Notes: generated by a model not told the origin, from the sequence alone. Numbered from the stretch's first letter, positions 1 through 7,344 are shown. The stretch is DNA of 12,435 nt from Candidatus Aminicenantota bacterium (GCA_030607635.1 JAUWJP010000021.1:1-12435); one strand, 5' to 3'. Program-made: numbers and translations.

Positions 1-1389
1 AGTTTTTATTACCAAGACCCGAGGTTTGAAGGGGTGTTTCCGGCCGGATACAAAGCCGTTGATATTGAGCATAATGATGGATTCCCTTACTGGGTTTGGG
101 TTGGTGAAGAAATTAAGAAAAGAAGCAACCTCATCCAGACTGGGATTTTTGTACAGGATTCATGGTCTCCTTCAAAAAGGTTCACTATTAGCCTGGGTCT
201 GAGATATGATTATAGTCGGCACTGGTATCCCCCGCAAGAGAAGAAGTATACTGGCGAGATTGTAAACAGTGAGTCAATTGTGACATTTACATCTCATACC
301 ATTTCTCCAAGGCTGGGAATCAATTTTGACCCGGTAGGAAACGGCAAGACCGTTTTTAAAGCCCATTACGGTCGGTATTATGCACCAGTCAACCTGCTCA
401 ATTTCTGGTGGGGTAATCCAGCCATGCGGAGGAGTTTCTGGGCAAACCTCAACCCTGACTGGACGGTGAACTACACAGCTTGGCACAGTGATCCTTCGGC
501 AATCGACGTTGACGCTAATATAATCCCTGGCTATGCTGATGAAATAAATTTTGGGATTGAAAGGGAAATCATGGAAGATCTCTCCTTAAGCGTAACGTTT
601 ATCGCCAAGTGGGAAAGGAATTTGATCGATGATATCGACCAGGCCCACCTCGATGTTGATCTTTTTAAAGAGACTGGCGAGCTGGATTGGAGTGACTATA
701 CTGCTGTCCAGGGAACGGACCCCATAACTGGGAATCCCATCACTTTTTATGAAATGAATCCTGATTTTGGTGCTCAGGAATGGCTGGTAATGAATGTTCC
801 CGGAACAATCAGAAAATACAGAGGAGTGGAAGTCAAGCTGACAAAACGTATGTCCAACAATTGGGCCATGCAAACTAGCTATGTCTGGTCAAAAGGAGAA
901 GGCTTGTTGAACACATCTCGAGGTCAAAGTACAGGTGAAAGCGGTTATTATGACAATCCGAATGCGCATATTAATGCCTGGGGATTACTGGACTATCAAA
1001 GGCAACATCAGGTTGATATCATGCTTACTTATTCGGCTCCTTTAGGACTTCAGCTCAGTGGCTACTATCAATTTGGATCTGGTGTACCTTATACAAGAAG
1101 TATTGATAGCAACGTAGCAGGACGCGGGTGGCTCTGGCAGGGCCTTGTTTCCGTTTTAGCCGAGACTCGAGGTTCTAGGAAGCTTCCAGATCAACATATC
1201 TTAAACCTAAGAGTAGAGAAAAATTTCAAGATAGGGCCAGGCTATTTAGGTGTTATAGCAGAAGTTTTCAATTCATTTAATTCGAACGAAGTTACTTCAA
1301 TCGGAGTAATGACGGATGTCAACTTGGGAACCCATTACGATATAATGGATCCGAGGTATGCTCAGCTTGCTGTGCGTTACAGATTCTGA
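1..1389 (+). CDS. TonB-dependent receptor, Oar-like, C-terminal part (5' truncated by window edge)
   Basis: The reading frame is open from the first base, so the gene starts outside the window and 462 codons of its C-terminal part are visible. The protein is rich in alternating aromatic and polar strands typical of an outer-membrane beta-barrel and ends in LAVRYRF, a C-terminal phenylalanine signal used for barrel assembly. The segment ISPRLGINFDPVGNGKT followed by YGRYYAP is characteristic of Oar-like/carboxypeptidase-regulatory TonB receptors, which import large substrates or act in adhesion; the plug and any N-terminal regulatory domain are not visible. The GTG at 34 could be misread as a start, but the frame continues upstream of it with barrel-like sequence, so it is internal. 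The substrate cannot be deduced. A strong hairpin at 1429-1465 follows the stop, suggesting this is the last gene of its transcript. Confidence 0.85.
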   Translation, partial: SFYYQDPRFEGVFPAGYKAVDIEHNDGFPYWVWVGEEIKKRSNLIQTGIFVQDSWSPSKRFTISLGLRYDYSRHWYPPQEKKYTGEIVNSESIVTFTSHTISPRLGINFDPVGNGKTVFKAHYGRYYAPVNLLNFWWGNPAMRRSFWANLNPDWTVNYTAWHSDPSAIDVDANIIPGYADEINFGIEREIMEDLSLSVTFIAKWERNLIDDIDQAHLDVDLFKETGELDWSDYTAVQGTDPITGNPITFYEMNPDFGAQEWLVMNVPGTIRKYRGVEVKLTKRMSNNWAMQTSYVWSKGEGLLNTSRGQSTGESGYYDNPNAHINAWGLLDYQRQHQVDIMLTYSAPLGLQLSGYYQFGSGVPYTRSIDSNVAGRGWLWQGLVSVLAETRGSRKLPDQHILNLRVEKNFKIGPGYLGVIAEVFNSFNSNEVTSIGVMTDVNLGTHYDIMDPRYAQLAVRYRF

Positions 1390-1428
1390 AGAGGATTTTA
1401 AAAGAGAGAGCTGCGAATAAGGAACTTT

Positions 1429-1465
1429 AGGTTGCCGGCGCTTGAAGTCTAAGCGCCGGCAACCT
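1429..1465 (+). terminator. Perfect 15-bp hairpin after the TonB receptor gene
   Basis: Arms 1429-1443 and 1451-1465 are exact reverse complements (AGGTTGCCGGCGCTT and its complement) around a 7-base loop, 39 bases after the receptor stop codon. The stem is very GC-rich compared with its surroundings. Only a weak T-rich run (ATCTTGGTTT) follows, so it may terminate poorly by itself, stabilise the mRNA 3' end, or be a dispersed palindromic repeat. Confidence 0.6.
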
Positions 1466-1622
1466 ATCTTGGTTTAGAAAACGATTGCATCATCTATATT
1501 CAACAGGTGAGGAAGTATATCTAAATCTTTAATCCACACTTGCAATACAAAAATTTTGATTCCATCATTGTTCAAATGAAAAATATATTGAATCCATAAT
1601 TTGGATATATTAGAAAAGCAAA

Positions 1623-1628
1623 TATAAT
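1623..1628 (+). promoter_or_regulatory. Candidate -10 box for the class C-like hydrolase gene
   Basis: A perfect TATAAT sits 40 bases upstream of the ATG at 1669. The best -35 match is poor (TTGGAT at 1601-1606, spacer 16). The rest of the 1466-1668 spacer is AT-rich with no other recognised element apart from a 5-bp inverted repeat (AAGAT/ATCTT) near 1634-1648. Confidence 0.35.
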
Positions 1629-1668
1629 AACTTAAGATATTTAATCTTACAAAGAAAGGAGATAGCCG

Positions 1669-3348
1669 ATGAGGAAGTTTAGATTTTTAATTATCTTTCT
1701 TTTATCGCTTTGCCAAGCTTTCGCAGCTTCGGAAGTTATAGAAAAAAATATAACAAAGCGATTAGAGAAAGAACTTGTGCCTATCATAGAAAAAGATATG
1801 GCGAGATTAAAGGTTCCTGGCCTCTCCGTGTCAATTGTTTCGGATGGAAAAGTATTATGGAAGAAAGGGTTTGGTTATCAAAACAGAGAAGAGAAATTAC
1901 CTGCTACTCCTGAAACAGTTTACAGAGTCGGCTCCATCTCCAAGCTTTTCAACGCTATTGCCATAATGCAGCAGCAGGAGAAGGGAAAGCTCGATATCGA
2001 TTCTGAGATAAAAAGATATCTTCCTTATATGGATTTTGAAAATCCTTTTGACAGGCCTGCCATTGTAACATTACGACATTTTCTCTCTCATAAGGCAGGA
2101 ATATTGAGGGAATGTCCTGTAGGGCACTATTTTGACGACACTGAGCCCTCAATCGAAGAAACGGCCAAGAGCATGGCGGGAACGATTCTTGTTTATCCTC
2201 CGGGATTGAAAACAAAGTATTCCAATATAGGTGTGGGCATTGCTGGTCATGTGCTTGAGAAGGTCGTAAAAAAGGATTTTGCTGAGTATCAGAAGGAGTT
2301 TCTTCTGAGGCCTCTCGGCATGAATACCAGCAGCTTTTTGCCTGAAAATTTTATAAAAGAGAAAGTAGCTGAGGGCTATATGAGAGATTTAGAGGGAAAA
2401 CAGTGGAAAGCGCCTCATTTCAGGTTCGGATACTTGCCTGCAGCAAACCTTTATTCCACTGTGATTGATCTTTCCAAATTTATCACTTTTATTCTTAACG
2501 AGGGTAAGCCGCTCCTCAAGAATGAAACATTTAAGGAAATGAATACAGTCCAGTTCACTGACAAAAAGGACGCTTCAGGATTTGGCTTAGGATTTTCAAC
2601 CTCAAAGCTTCACAATTTCCGGTCTGTTGGTCACGGCGGAGCTGTTTATGGCTTTAGCTCCAACCTCATTGTCATTCCGGAACAGAAGCTTGGTGCAGTA
2701 GTCCTTAATAACCTTGACGGCGCCAATGGTTTTAATTATAAAATTGCTTACATGTCTCTGGGTATAGCTCTTGAGGAGAAGACAGGCAAGGAAATTTTAA
2801 AAGTCCCTGAATCGATAGAAATTACTTCGTCTGAGCTTAAAAAATATGAAGGAAGATATGAAAGGAATGGACTTCCAGTGTGGTTAGTTTTGAGAAAAGA
2901 GAAGCTTTTCTATGAACCATATGGGACAGGAAAGCAGTTGATTCCAGTCTCACAAAAAGAGTTTATCACAGATGACCTTCTTGGATATGGAGAGAGAATA
3001 GGAATTATGGAAGAAGACGGCAGGTTAAAAGGCATTCATATAAACAAAAAATTATACAAAAAGACTGAGGAGAATGAACAAGTAAAAGTGCCACCTCCAA
3101 CCCTGTGGGAGAGATTAATCGGAGACTATGGCCCTGATTACAACATAATGAAAGTATATGAAAAGGACGGAAAGCTTACAGTTCTCATAGAATGGTTTTT
3201 TGAATATCCCCTTCTGCAGGTGGAAGGATTAAGATTTAAATTCCCTGATTACGGATTATACATGGATGAGGAATTTGTTTTTAAGGAAAAAAAAGGAAAA
3301 ATTGTGGAGGTTCTGGTCGGACCTGTAAGTTTTAAAAGAAGGCGTTGA
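1669..3348 (+). CDS. Secreted serine hydrolase, class C beta-lactamase/PBP4-like fold with C-terminal beta domains
   Basis: A 559-residue exported protein. Residues 1-20 form a signal peptide (MRKFRFLIIFLLSLCQAFAA). The Beta-lactamase family domain (class C/AmpC, esterase EstB and DD-peptidase relatives) spans about 35-370. It carries the catalytic S89-I-S-K92 motif, the Y184-S-N186 motif and the H322-G-G box followed by GFSSNL, so all active-site elements are present. The region after about 385 is not catalytic: two similar stretches (about 388-465 and 478-556) resemble the lipocalin-like DUF3471-type domains often found behind such enzymes. The substrate could be D-amino-acid peptides, esters or peptidoglycan fragments; beta-lactam resistance cannot be assumed. 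The start is firm: AAGGAG at 1656-1661 precedes the ATG and an in-frame TAG lies at 1663. The next gene, 133 bases downstream, encodes another enzyme of the same superfamily. Confidence 0.88.
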   Translation: MRKFRFLIIFLLSLCQAFAASEVIEKNITKRLEKELVPIIEKDMARLKVPGLSVSIVSDGKVLWKKGFGYQNREEKLPATPETVYRVGSISKLFNAIAIMQQQEKGKLDIDSEIKRYLPYMDFENPFDRPAIVTLRHFLSHKAGILRECPVGHYFDDTEPSIEETAKSMAGTILVYPPGLKTKYSNIGVGIAGHVLEKVVKKDFAEYQKEFLLRPLGMNTSSFLPENFIKEKVAEGYMRDLEGKQWKAPHFRFGYLPAANLYSTVIDLSKFITFILNEGKPLLKNETFKEMNTVQFTDKKDASGFGLGFSTSKLHNFRSVGHGGAVYGFSSNLIVIPEQKLGAVVLNNLDGANGFNYKIAYMSLGIALEEKTGKEILKVPESIEITSSELKKYEGRYERNGLPVWLVLRKEKLFYEPYGTGKQLIPVSQKEFITDDLLGYGERIGIMEEDGRLKGIHINKKLYKKTEENEQVKVPPPTLWERLIGDYGPDYNIMKVYEKDGKLTVLIEWFFEYPLLQVEGLRFKFPDYGLYMDEEFVFKEKKGKIVEVLVGPVSFKRRR

Positions 3349-3428
3349 AAGCCAGACGGATAAATTTAATGATTCGTGCTGTCTTATAAGATTAAAAATA
3401 ACTTGAAATATCTCTAAAAATGTCCGTG

Positions 3429-3434
3429 TATAAT
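3429..3434 (+). promoter_or_regulatory. Candidate -10 box for the class A-like hydrolase gene
   Basis: A perfect TATAAT lies 47 bases before the ATG at 3482. A TTGAAA at 3403-3408 is the nearest -35-like element, but the 20-base spacer is long, so the gene might instead be read through from the upstream hydrolase; no terminator hairpin is visible in 3349-3481. Confidence 0.3.
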
Positions 3435-3481
3435 CAGGCCTTTCAAGTCTTAGAGAATAATCATAATGGAGGAGGATAAGA

Positions 3482-4516
3482 ATGTTTAGAAAAATCATTG
3501 TCCTTATTTCGGTATTTATCTTAATTGAGGGCTTGCTTTTAGCAGATTTTCAAAATACTCAATATAAAATTCCCGAGACCAAAGAAGAGCTCAGGCAAAT
3601 TGTTCAATCTAAAATTAAACAAATCAACGGAACAATGGGCGTATATATCAAACATGTTGAATCAGGAGAATCTCTGGGGATAAATGAAAACAATCGATTC
3701 CAATTGGCAAGTGTTTTTAAAATACCCGTGCTTTTAACTCTATTTAAGCAAATTAGCCTTGATAAGATTTCTTTGGATGACCGATTAATGCTGGAAACCA
3801 GGGATAAAACATATGGAAGCGGACTGCTAAACTCCATGAAGCCTGGCTTAAATTTAGCGATCAACGATTTGCAACTCTTGATGATGGCTAAGAGTGATAA
3901 TACAGCCACTGATATTCTCTTTGAGTTAGTGACTCCTCAAGCAATAAATGAATATATGAGTGAATTAGGTTTAAAAGAGACTAAAATTGACTTCAATACC
4001 CGCCAACTCATTTTAGGCTACCTGGGATTGGATCCAAATAAGCCTCTAACTTTTGCTGAGCTTAAAATGGTTCCAGATTCTTTTTGGACCAGTAAAAAAT
4101 CACATGAAAAACAAAAAGCTTTTGATCTATCGGATCATGACACTTCAACTCCCTTTGAAATTGCCTTGCTTTTGGAAAAATGTGTTAAAGGAGAAATAAT
4201 CAATAGAGAAATGAGTGATAAAATATTAGAAACGTTGAAGCACCATACTGGAGCTGAACTCATTACCCGTTATCTTCCTTTTGGTGTGACTATAGCTCGC
4301 AAAGGTGGTAGTCTGGCAAGATACGGTAATTACACTGTTCTTAATGATTCAGGGATTATATGGCTACCTAAAGAAGCAGGGCATTTAGTCATCTGCCTTT
4401 TTGGCAATAATCTTAAAGAGATACATTATAAACTTAAAGACAAGATGGGATGGATCGCTCGGGCCGCCTATGATTATTTCCTGGAAAAGAATAAAAAGCA
4501 GAAAAAAGTCAAATAA
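3482..4516 (+). CDS. Exported class A beta-lactamase-like serine hydrolase lacking the deacylation glutamate
   Basis: A 344-residue protein with an N-terminal signal peptide (hydrophobic 5-20, then LLLADFQ). The Beta-lactamase2/class A fold is clear: catalytic S77-V-F-K80, S138-D-N140 followed by TATDILFE, and the K274-G-G276 strand motif. Aligned on RLDRWEPELN of TEM, the omega-loop region here reads KIDFNTRQLI, so Glu166 is replaced by T173 and Asn170 by I177. The loop from there to the DTSTP motif (220-224) is about 34 residues longer than in TEM. A slow-turnover acyl-enzyme, a peptidase or a penicillin-binding function is therefore more likely than a penicillinase; this is inference. The tail is lysine-rich (KKNKKQKKVK-like). 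GGAGGAGG at 3468-3475 and an in-frame TAA at 3464 fix the start. It sits just behind a class C-like hydrolase. Confidence 0.87.
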   Translation: MFRKIIVLISVFILIEGLLLADFQNTQYKIPETKEELRQIVQSKIKQINGTMGVYIKHVESGESLGINENNRFQLASVFKIPVLLTLFKQISLDKISLDDRLMLETRDKTYGSGLLNSMKPGLNLAINDLQLLMMAKSDNTATDILFELVTPQAINEYMSELGLKETKIDFNTRQLILGYLGLDPNKPLTFAELKMVPDSFWTSKKSHEKQKAFDLSDHDTSTPFEIALLLEKCVKGEIINREMSDKILETLKHHTGAELITRYLPFGVTIARKGGSLARYGNYTVLNDSGIIWLPKEAGHLVICLFGNNLKEIHYKLKDKMGWIARAAYDYFLEKNKKQKKVK

Positions 4517-4556
4517 AAAAGATCAGAATATCGGATTTCTCATCCGTCGCTCTTTT
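4517..4556 (+). terminator. Probable weak terminator after the class A-like hydrolase
   Basis: Immediately after the TAA, a 5-bp stem CGGAT/ATCCG (4532-4536 and 4542-4546, loop TTCTC) is nested between an A-rich AAAAAGA run and TCTTTTT at 4551-4557. The A/T flanks can extend the pairing on both sides. The stem is short, so termination is plausible but not certain. Confidence 0.4.
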
Positions 4557-4648
4557 TATACATTGATTTAAGAATCTCCATTATTTTGTAAGAAATAAAG
4601 TCTTCTATAATTTTGAGTTGTGTTTCTTTTGTGGCCGAGTTGTGACTA

Positions 4649-4723
4649 CTTTATGACTCACTTTATAACTTCCAGTAATAAAAATCGTAAAAATTCAAAA
4701 TTTTATAACTGCTAGTTATAAAA
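4649..4723. promoter_or_regulatory. Cluster of TTTATAACT half-sites with two palindromes upstream of tRNA-Arg
   Basis: Direct half-sites CTTTATGACT (4649-4658) and CTTTATAACT (4661-4670) are 12 bases apart. The second forms a palindrome with AGTAATAA at 4674-4681 (one mismatch, 3-base centre). A perfect 10-bp palindrome follows, TTTTATAACT at 4701-4710 and its complement at 4714-4723, again with a 3-base centre. Palindrome centres (4672 and 4712) are 40 bases apart, close to four helical turns. This geometry resembles a dimeric regulator's operator array, but no regulator gene is nearby and the motif is not one I recognise. Confidence 0.45.
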
Positions 4724-4752
4724 ACTGGACTTAAAAAAATTAAAGAATTTGA

Positions 4753-4758
4753 TATAAT
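4753..4758 (+). promoter_or_regulatory. -10 box of the tRNA-Arg promoter
   Basis: A perfect TATAAT lies 24 bases before the first base of the mature tRNA, which would give a short 5' leader. The -35 region is weak (TTAAAA at 4731-4736, spacer 16), and the sequence upstream is strongly A/T-rich, as an UP element would be. Confidence 0.55.
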
Positions 4759-4776
4759 ATTCCAGTAGAATAAGGT

Positions 4777-4852
4777 ACGCCTGTAGCTCAGGGGATAGAG
4801 CGACGGACTCCGGATCCGTAGGTCGCAGGTTCGAATCCTGTCAGGCGTGCCA
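4777..4852 (+). tRNA. tRNA-Arg (anticodon CCG)
   Basis: A complete 76-base cloverleaf, ending in an encoded CCA. The acceptor stem pairs ACGCCTG (4777-4783) with CAGGCGT (4842-4848), followed by discriminator G4849 and CCA. The D stem is GCTC/GAGC with an 8-base loop containing GGGGA. The anticodon stem is ACGGA/TCCGT around CTCCGGA, giving anticodon CCG at 4810-4812, which reads CGG arginine codons. The T stem is GCAGG/CCTGT (one G-U pair) with loop TTCGAAT. C35, G36 and an A in the D loop fit arginine identity. A T-rich tract at 4860-4892 follows and may help end transcription. Confidence 0.97.
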
Positions 4853-5051
4853 GCTTATTTCCTGTTTTTTATCACTTGTTTTTTTTGTTTTTTCATCCTA
4901 TAACGCCATCCCCTATGACTAAGTCAATGGCTATCAATTCAAATGACATCAAACCTTTTTGAGCCTGATTGAAAACAATTCCGTACTATGGTAAAAGCAA
5001 TAGATTAAGTGCATGATGAAATCAATTTTACAGAAGGAAGGTTTGATTGCA
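4853..5051. other. Spacer between tRNA-Arg and the DUF5916 gene
   Basis: It begins with long T runs (4865-4890) likely to end tRNA transcription, contains a short palindrome TGACTAAGTCA near 4916-4926, and a weak promoter-like pair TTGAAA (4969-4974) and TAAAAG (4992-4997) with a 17-base spacer. I see no gene in it and no repeat of the tRNA 3' end that would mark an integrated element. Confidence 0.4.
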
Positions 5052-7130
5052 GTGATTTATCTTAAAAAAAATGTCTTAAAAATTGCCTTTGTCTTTCTTC
5101 TGTTTACAATTCTGGCAATATCTTCTCTTCTGGTTTTTAGTCAGGAAGAAATCAAGGAGACTTTTGGACTTAATATAGACGAGTCTATTAAAGTGGATGG
5201 TTTTTTAGACGAGCTAGTTTGGGAGAAAGCTCCAGAAATAGGCGATTTTATTCAATTTGAACCAGAGAGGGGAAAACCTGCATCGCTAAAAACTACAGTG
5301 AAAATCCTTTATGACGAGAATTTCATCTATTTTGGATTCCTCTGTTACGATCCCCAGCCCGAGAAGATTGCAGCTCGGATCACAAAAAGAGATGCAGAGC
5401 TACACGACGACGATGCTGTCGCAATTTTTCTTGATACTTTTAATGACAGAAGAAACTGCTATTTTTTCTTAACTAATCTATTAGGCACTCAGCTTGATGG
5501 TCGGATAGTGGAAAATGGCAGGACAAGGGAGACAACGTGGGATGGAATCTGGAAGTCTGCAGGTCAGATGACTAATTATGGCTGGAGTGCAGAGATTGCA
5601 ATTGATTTGAGTTGCATAAAGTATGAGCCAGGAAAGAATAGAAGCTGGGGTCTCAATTTAGGTAGACCCATACCACGCGTTCTTGAAAAGAGTTTTTGGA
5701 CAGGTCCACTTGAGTCTCCTTTAAAAGTCTCTCAGTATGGAGTATTAAAAGGGCTTGACCTTAGAAAAGCTGAGAAAAAAGTCCAGATCATTCCTCATAT
5801 TATCTCAAAGCTTGAAGAAGAGAAAAAATCAGAATTGGAAGGCGGGATTGATGTACGTTATGCTTTCAGTCAAATGGTCTCAGGAAACTTAACCGTCAAT
5901 CCTGATTTTGCGACAGTCGAGGCTGACCAGGAACAGATTAACCTAACCCGCTTTGAACTCAGTCTTGCGGAGAAGAGAAACTTCTTTCTGGAAGGTTCAG
6001 AGATTTATCGACAGAGAATTCGCCTCTTTTATTCCAGAAGAATTTCCGATATCTATGGGGGAGTCAAATTTTACGGAAAGGCAGGAGGATATGAGTTTTC
6101 AGGCCTAAGCGCTCAAACGAAAAAAGATGAATCACTTGGTGAAGACTCGGCCAATTTTACGGTGTTTCGCCTTAAAAAAGATGTAATGAAGTCTTCAACG
6201 ATCGGATTTCTGGCTGCCAATAAACTTATCGGAGGGAAAAACAAAGGAACTGCCGGCATAGATACTTCGCTGTATTTAACCGATACATTTAAATTTACTG
6301 GTCAATTTGCCTTAAGCTATGGGGATTACAACAATAATAACATCGCTTTTTTCCTCCGGCCGAGCTACGATTCAGCCACTTTTCATATCCATCTTCGTTA
6401 CACTCAATTAGGAAGGCGCTTCAGGGATAATGCCAACGAAGTGGGTTTTGTCAGGGACGACAACCGTCATGAGCTGGATTCTGCTGTGGCTAAAACCTTT
6501 TGGCTGAAAAAATGGGGCTTTGACCGGATAGAATACTTTTCCAACTATAATATTTACTGGGGATTGGACAGAAATTTACGAAGCTGGCAGATAGATCAAG
6601 AACTCTCCCTAGATTTACAAAATAAATTTTCCTTGAATATAGAACACACTAGTGAATACAAGGCTCAAGATAACGAACGTTTTGAAAAGGATTTCAGAAA
6701 TTATGAAACAGAATTTGAGCTGGGGTATAACACAAGAGAATGGCAGCATGCCCAAATCTCTTACGGCTTTGGTAGGAATTTTGATTTAGACTTTCAACTG
6801 GTTGAGGGCAGATTAAACTACAAATTAACCCAGGATTTTTCCTTACAGTATTCTTTGACACGCCTGATATTCGAGCCTGACCCGGAGGGTGAAACCACCT
6901 GGATTCATGTAATCAGAGCGACAAATTACTTCACTAATGACCTCTTTGTTAAAATTTTCTACCAAATAAATTCTGCTATTGATAAAAAAAATATTCAGGT
7001 GCTGTTTGTCTACCGTTTTCAGCCTCCGTTTGGTTTCATTCAACTTGCCTATCAGAAGGGAACAGCCAGGTTTGGAGAAAGAGGGACCCAAGGTCATGCT
7101 CTTTTCCTGAAAATAGCCTACATGTTTTAG
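5052..7130 (+). CDS. Outer-membrane protein with CBM9-like domain and DUF5916 beta-barrel
   Basis: About 692 residues from the GTG chosen here. A signal peptide covers residues 1-31 (n-region IYLKKN, then a long hydrophobic core ending VFSQ). Residues about 39-232 match the DOMON/CBM9-like fold (start VDGFLDELVWEKA; RDAELHDDDAVAIFLDTF; strand WSAEIAIDLS). The rest is the DUF5916 barrel with its hallmark NPDFATVEADQEQINLTRFE, followed by EKRNFFLEGSEIY and LFYSRRI, and it ends in KIAYMF, a barrel C-terminal signal. Proteins of this type are outer-membrane and of unknown function, perhaps binding sugars or acting with surface proteases. Start: GTG 5052 has GAAGGAAGG at 5033-5041, whereas ATG 5013 and ATG 5016 have no ribosome-binding site and would add 13 or 12 residues before the signal peptide. 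They remain possible, with the TAG at 5001 as the upstream limit. Confidence 0.85.
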   Translation: MIYLKKNVLKIAFVFLLFTILAISSLLVFSQEEIKETFGLNIDESIKVDGFLDELVWEKAPEIGDFIQFEPERGKPASLKTTVKILYDENFIYFGFLCYDPQPEKIAARITKRDAELHDDDAVAIFLDTFNDRRNCYFFLTNLLGTQLDGRIVENGRTRETTWDGIWKSAGQMTNYGWSAEIAIDLSCIKYEPGKNRSWGLNLGRPIPRVLEKSFWTGPLESPLKVSQYGVLKGLDLRKAEKKVQIIPHIISKLEEEKKSELEGGIDVRYAFSQMVSGNLTVNPDFATVEADQEQINLTRFELSLAEKRNFFLEGSEIYRQRIRLFYSRRISDIYGGVKFYGKAGGYEFSGLSAQTKKDESLGEDSANFTVFRLKKDVMKSSTIGFLAANKLIGGKNKGTAGIDTSLYLTDTFKFTGQFALSYGDYNNNNIAFFLRPSYDSATFHIHLRYTQLGRRFRDNANEVGFVRDDNRHELDSAVAKTFWLKKWGFDRIEYFSNYNIYWGLDRNLRSWQIDQELSLDLQNKFSLNIEHTSEYKAQDNERFEKDFRNYETEFELGYNTREWQHAQISYGFGRNFDLDFQLVEGRLNYKLTQDFSLQYSLTRLIFEPDPEGETTWIHVIRATNYFTNDLFVKIFYQINSAIDKKNIQVLFVYRFQPPFGFIQLAYQKGTARFGERGTQGHALFLKIAYMF

Positions 7131-7154
7131 AATAGCTTGTACGTTTTTAAACAG

Positions 7155-7313
7155 TGTAGGTGTTTCCTTCATCAAATATACATTTTAATAATACAAATAA
7201 ATAAGGTGGGCTTGATTCATCAAGCCCACATTTTTAATTATGCAAATAACTATTTGGATTTTATAAACTAAATCCCAACAAAAAAGGTATGTTTGATATA
7301 TCAAATACCTGCC
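7155..7313 (+). repeat. Block of hairpin repeats downstream of the DUF5916 gene (units A, B, F, E)
   Basis: Four related units of about 30-44 bases follow the stop codon. Unit A (7155-7198, degenerate) runs TGTAGGTGTTTCC to ACAAAT. Unit B (7205-7247) is GGTGGGCTTGATTCATCAAG onward, ending GCAAAT. Unit F has GGATTT/AAATCC arms at 7256-7261 and 7270-7275. Unit E (7285-7313) has the self-complementary core TTTGATATATCAAA between AGGTA and TACCT. A and B share the ordered elements GGNGNNT, TTCATCAA, ACATTTT and CAAAT. The same family recurs at 11458-11570. Confidence 0.65.
7206..7235 (+). terminator. Rho-independent terminator of the DUF5916 gene (repeat unit B)
   Basis: Arms GTGGGCTTGAT (7206-7216) and ATCAAGCCCAC (7219-7229) pair perfectly over up to 11 bp (effective loop TTCA), followed by ATTTTT at 7230-7235. 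It lies 76 bases after the stop codon. It is also a member of the local hairpin-repeat family, so the repeat seems to double as a terminator. Confidence 0.75.
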
Positions 7314-7318
7314 GTGTG

Positions 7319-7344
7319 AAAATGGGGCCTGTCCCCATTTTTTT
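7319..7344 (+). terminator. Second terminator-like hairpin, AAAATGGGG/CCCCATTTT
   Basis: Arms 7319-7327 and 7333-7341 pair over 9 bp around the loop CCTGT, and the 3' arm runs into seven T residues (7338-7344). The A-run on the left and T-run on the right would make it work in both directions. The core (TGGGG..CCTGTCCCCATTTT) resembles dispersed palindromes known near REP-associated transposases in other bacteria, but no such transposase is in the window. Confidence 0.6.

Noticed and set aside
1669..4516. Antibiotic-resistance island
   Set aside because: Both beta-lactamase-fold genes look like native secreted hydrolases, with ordinary local composition and no transposon, integron or regulator; the class A-like one lacks Glu166.
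4777..5012. tRNA-Arg as an integration site of a mobile element
   Set aside because: I found no second copy of the tRNA 3' end (GGTTCGAATCCTGTCAGGCG) and no integrase gene in the window.
6843..7175. A 110-codon open frame on the - strand overlapping the end of the DUF5916 gene
   Set aside because: It is mostly antisense to barrel strands, begins in the repeat block, and has no recognisable motif.
7155..7313. CRISPR array
   Set aside because: The units are internally palindromic, differ from each other, are unevenly spaced and lack unique spacers of constant length; there are no cas genes.
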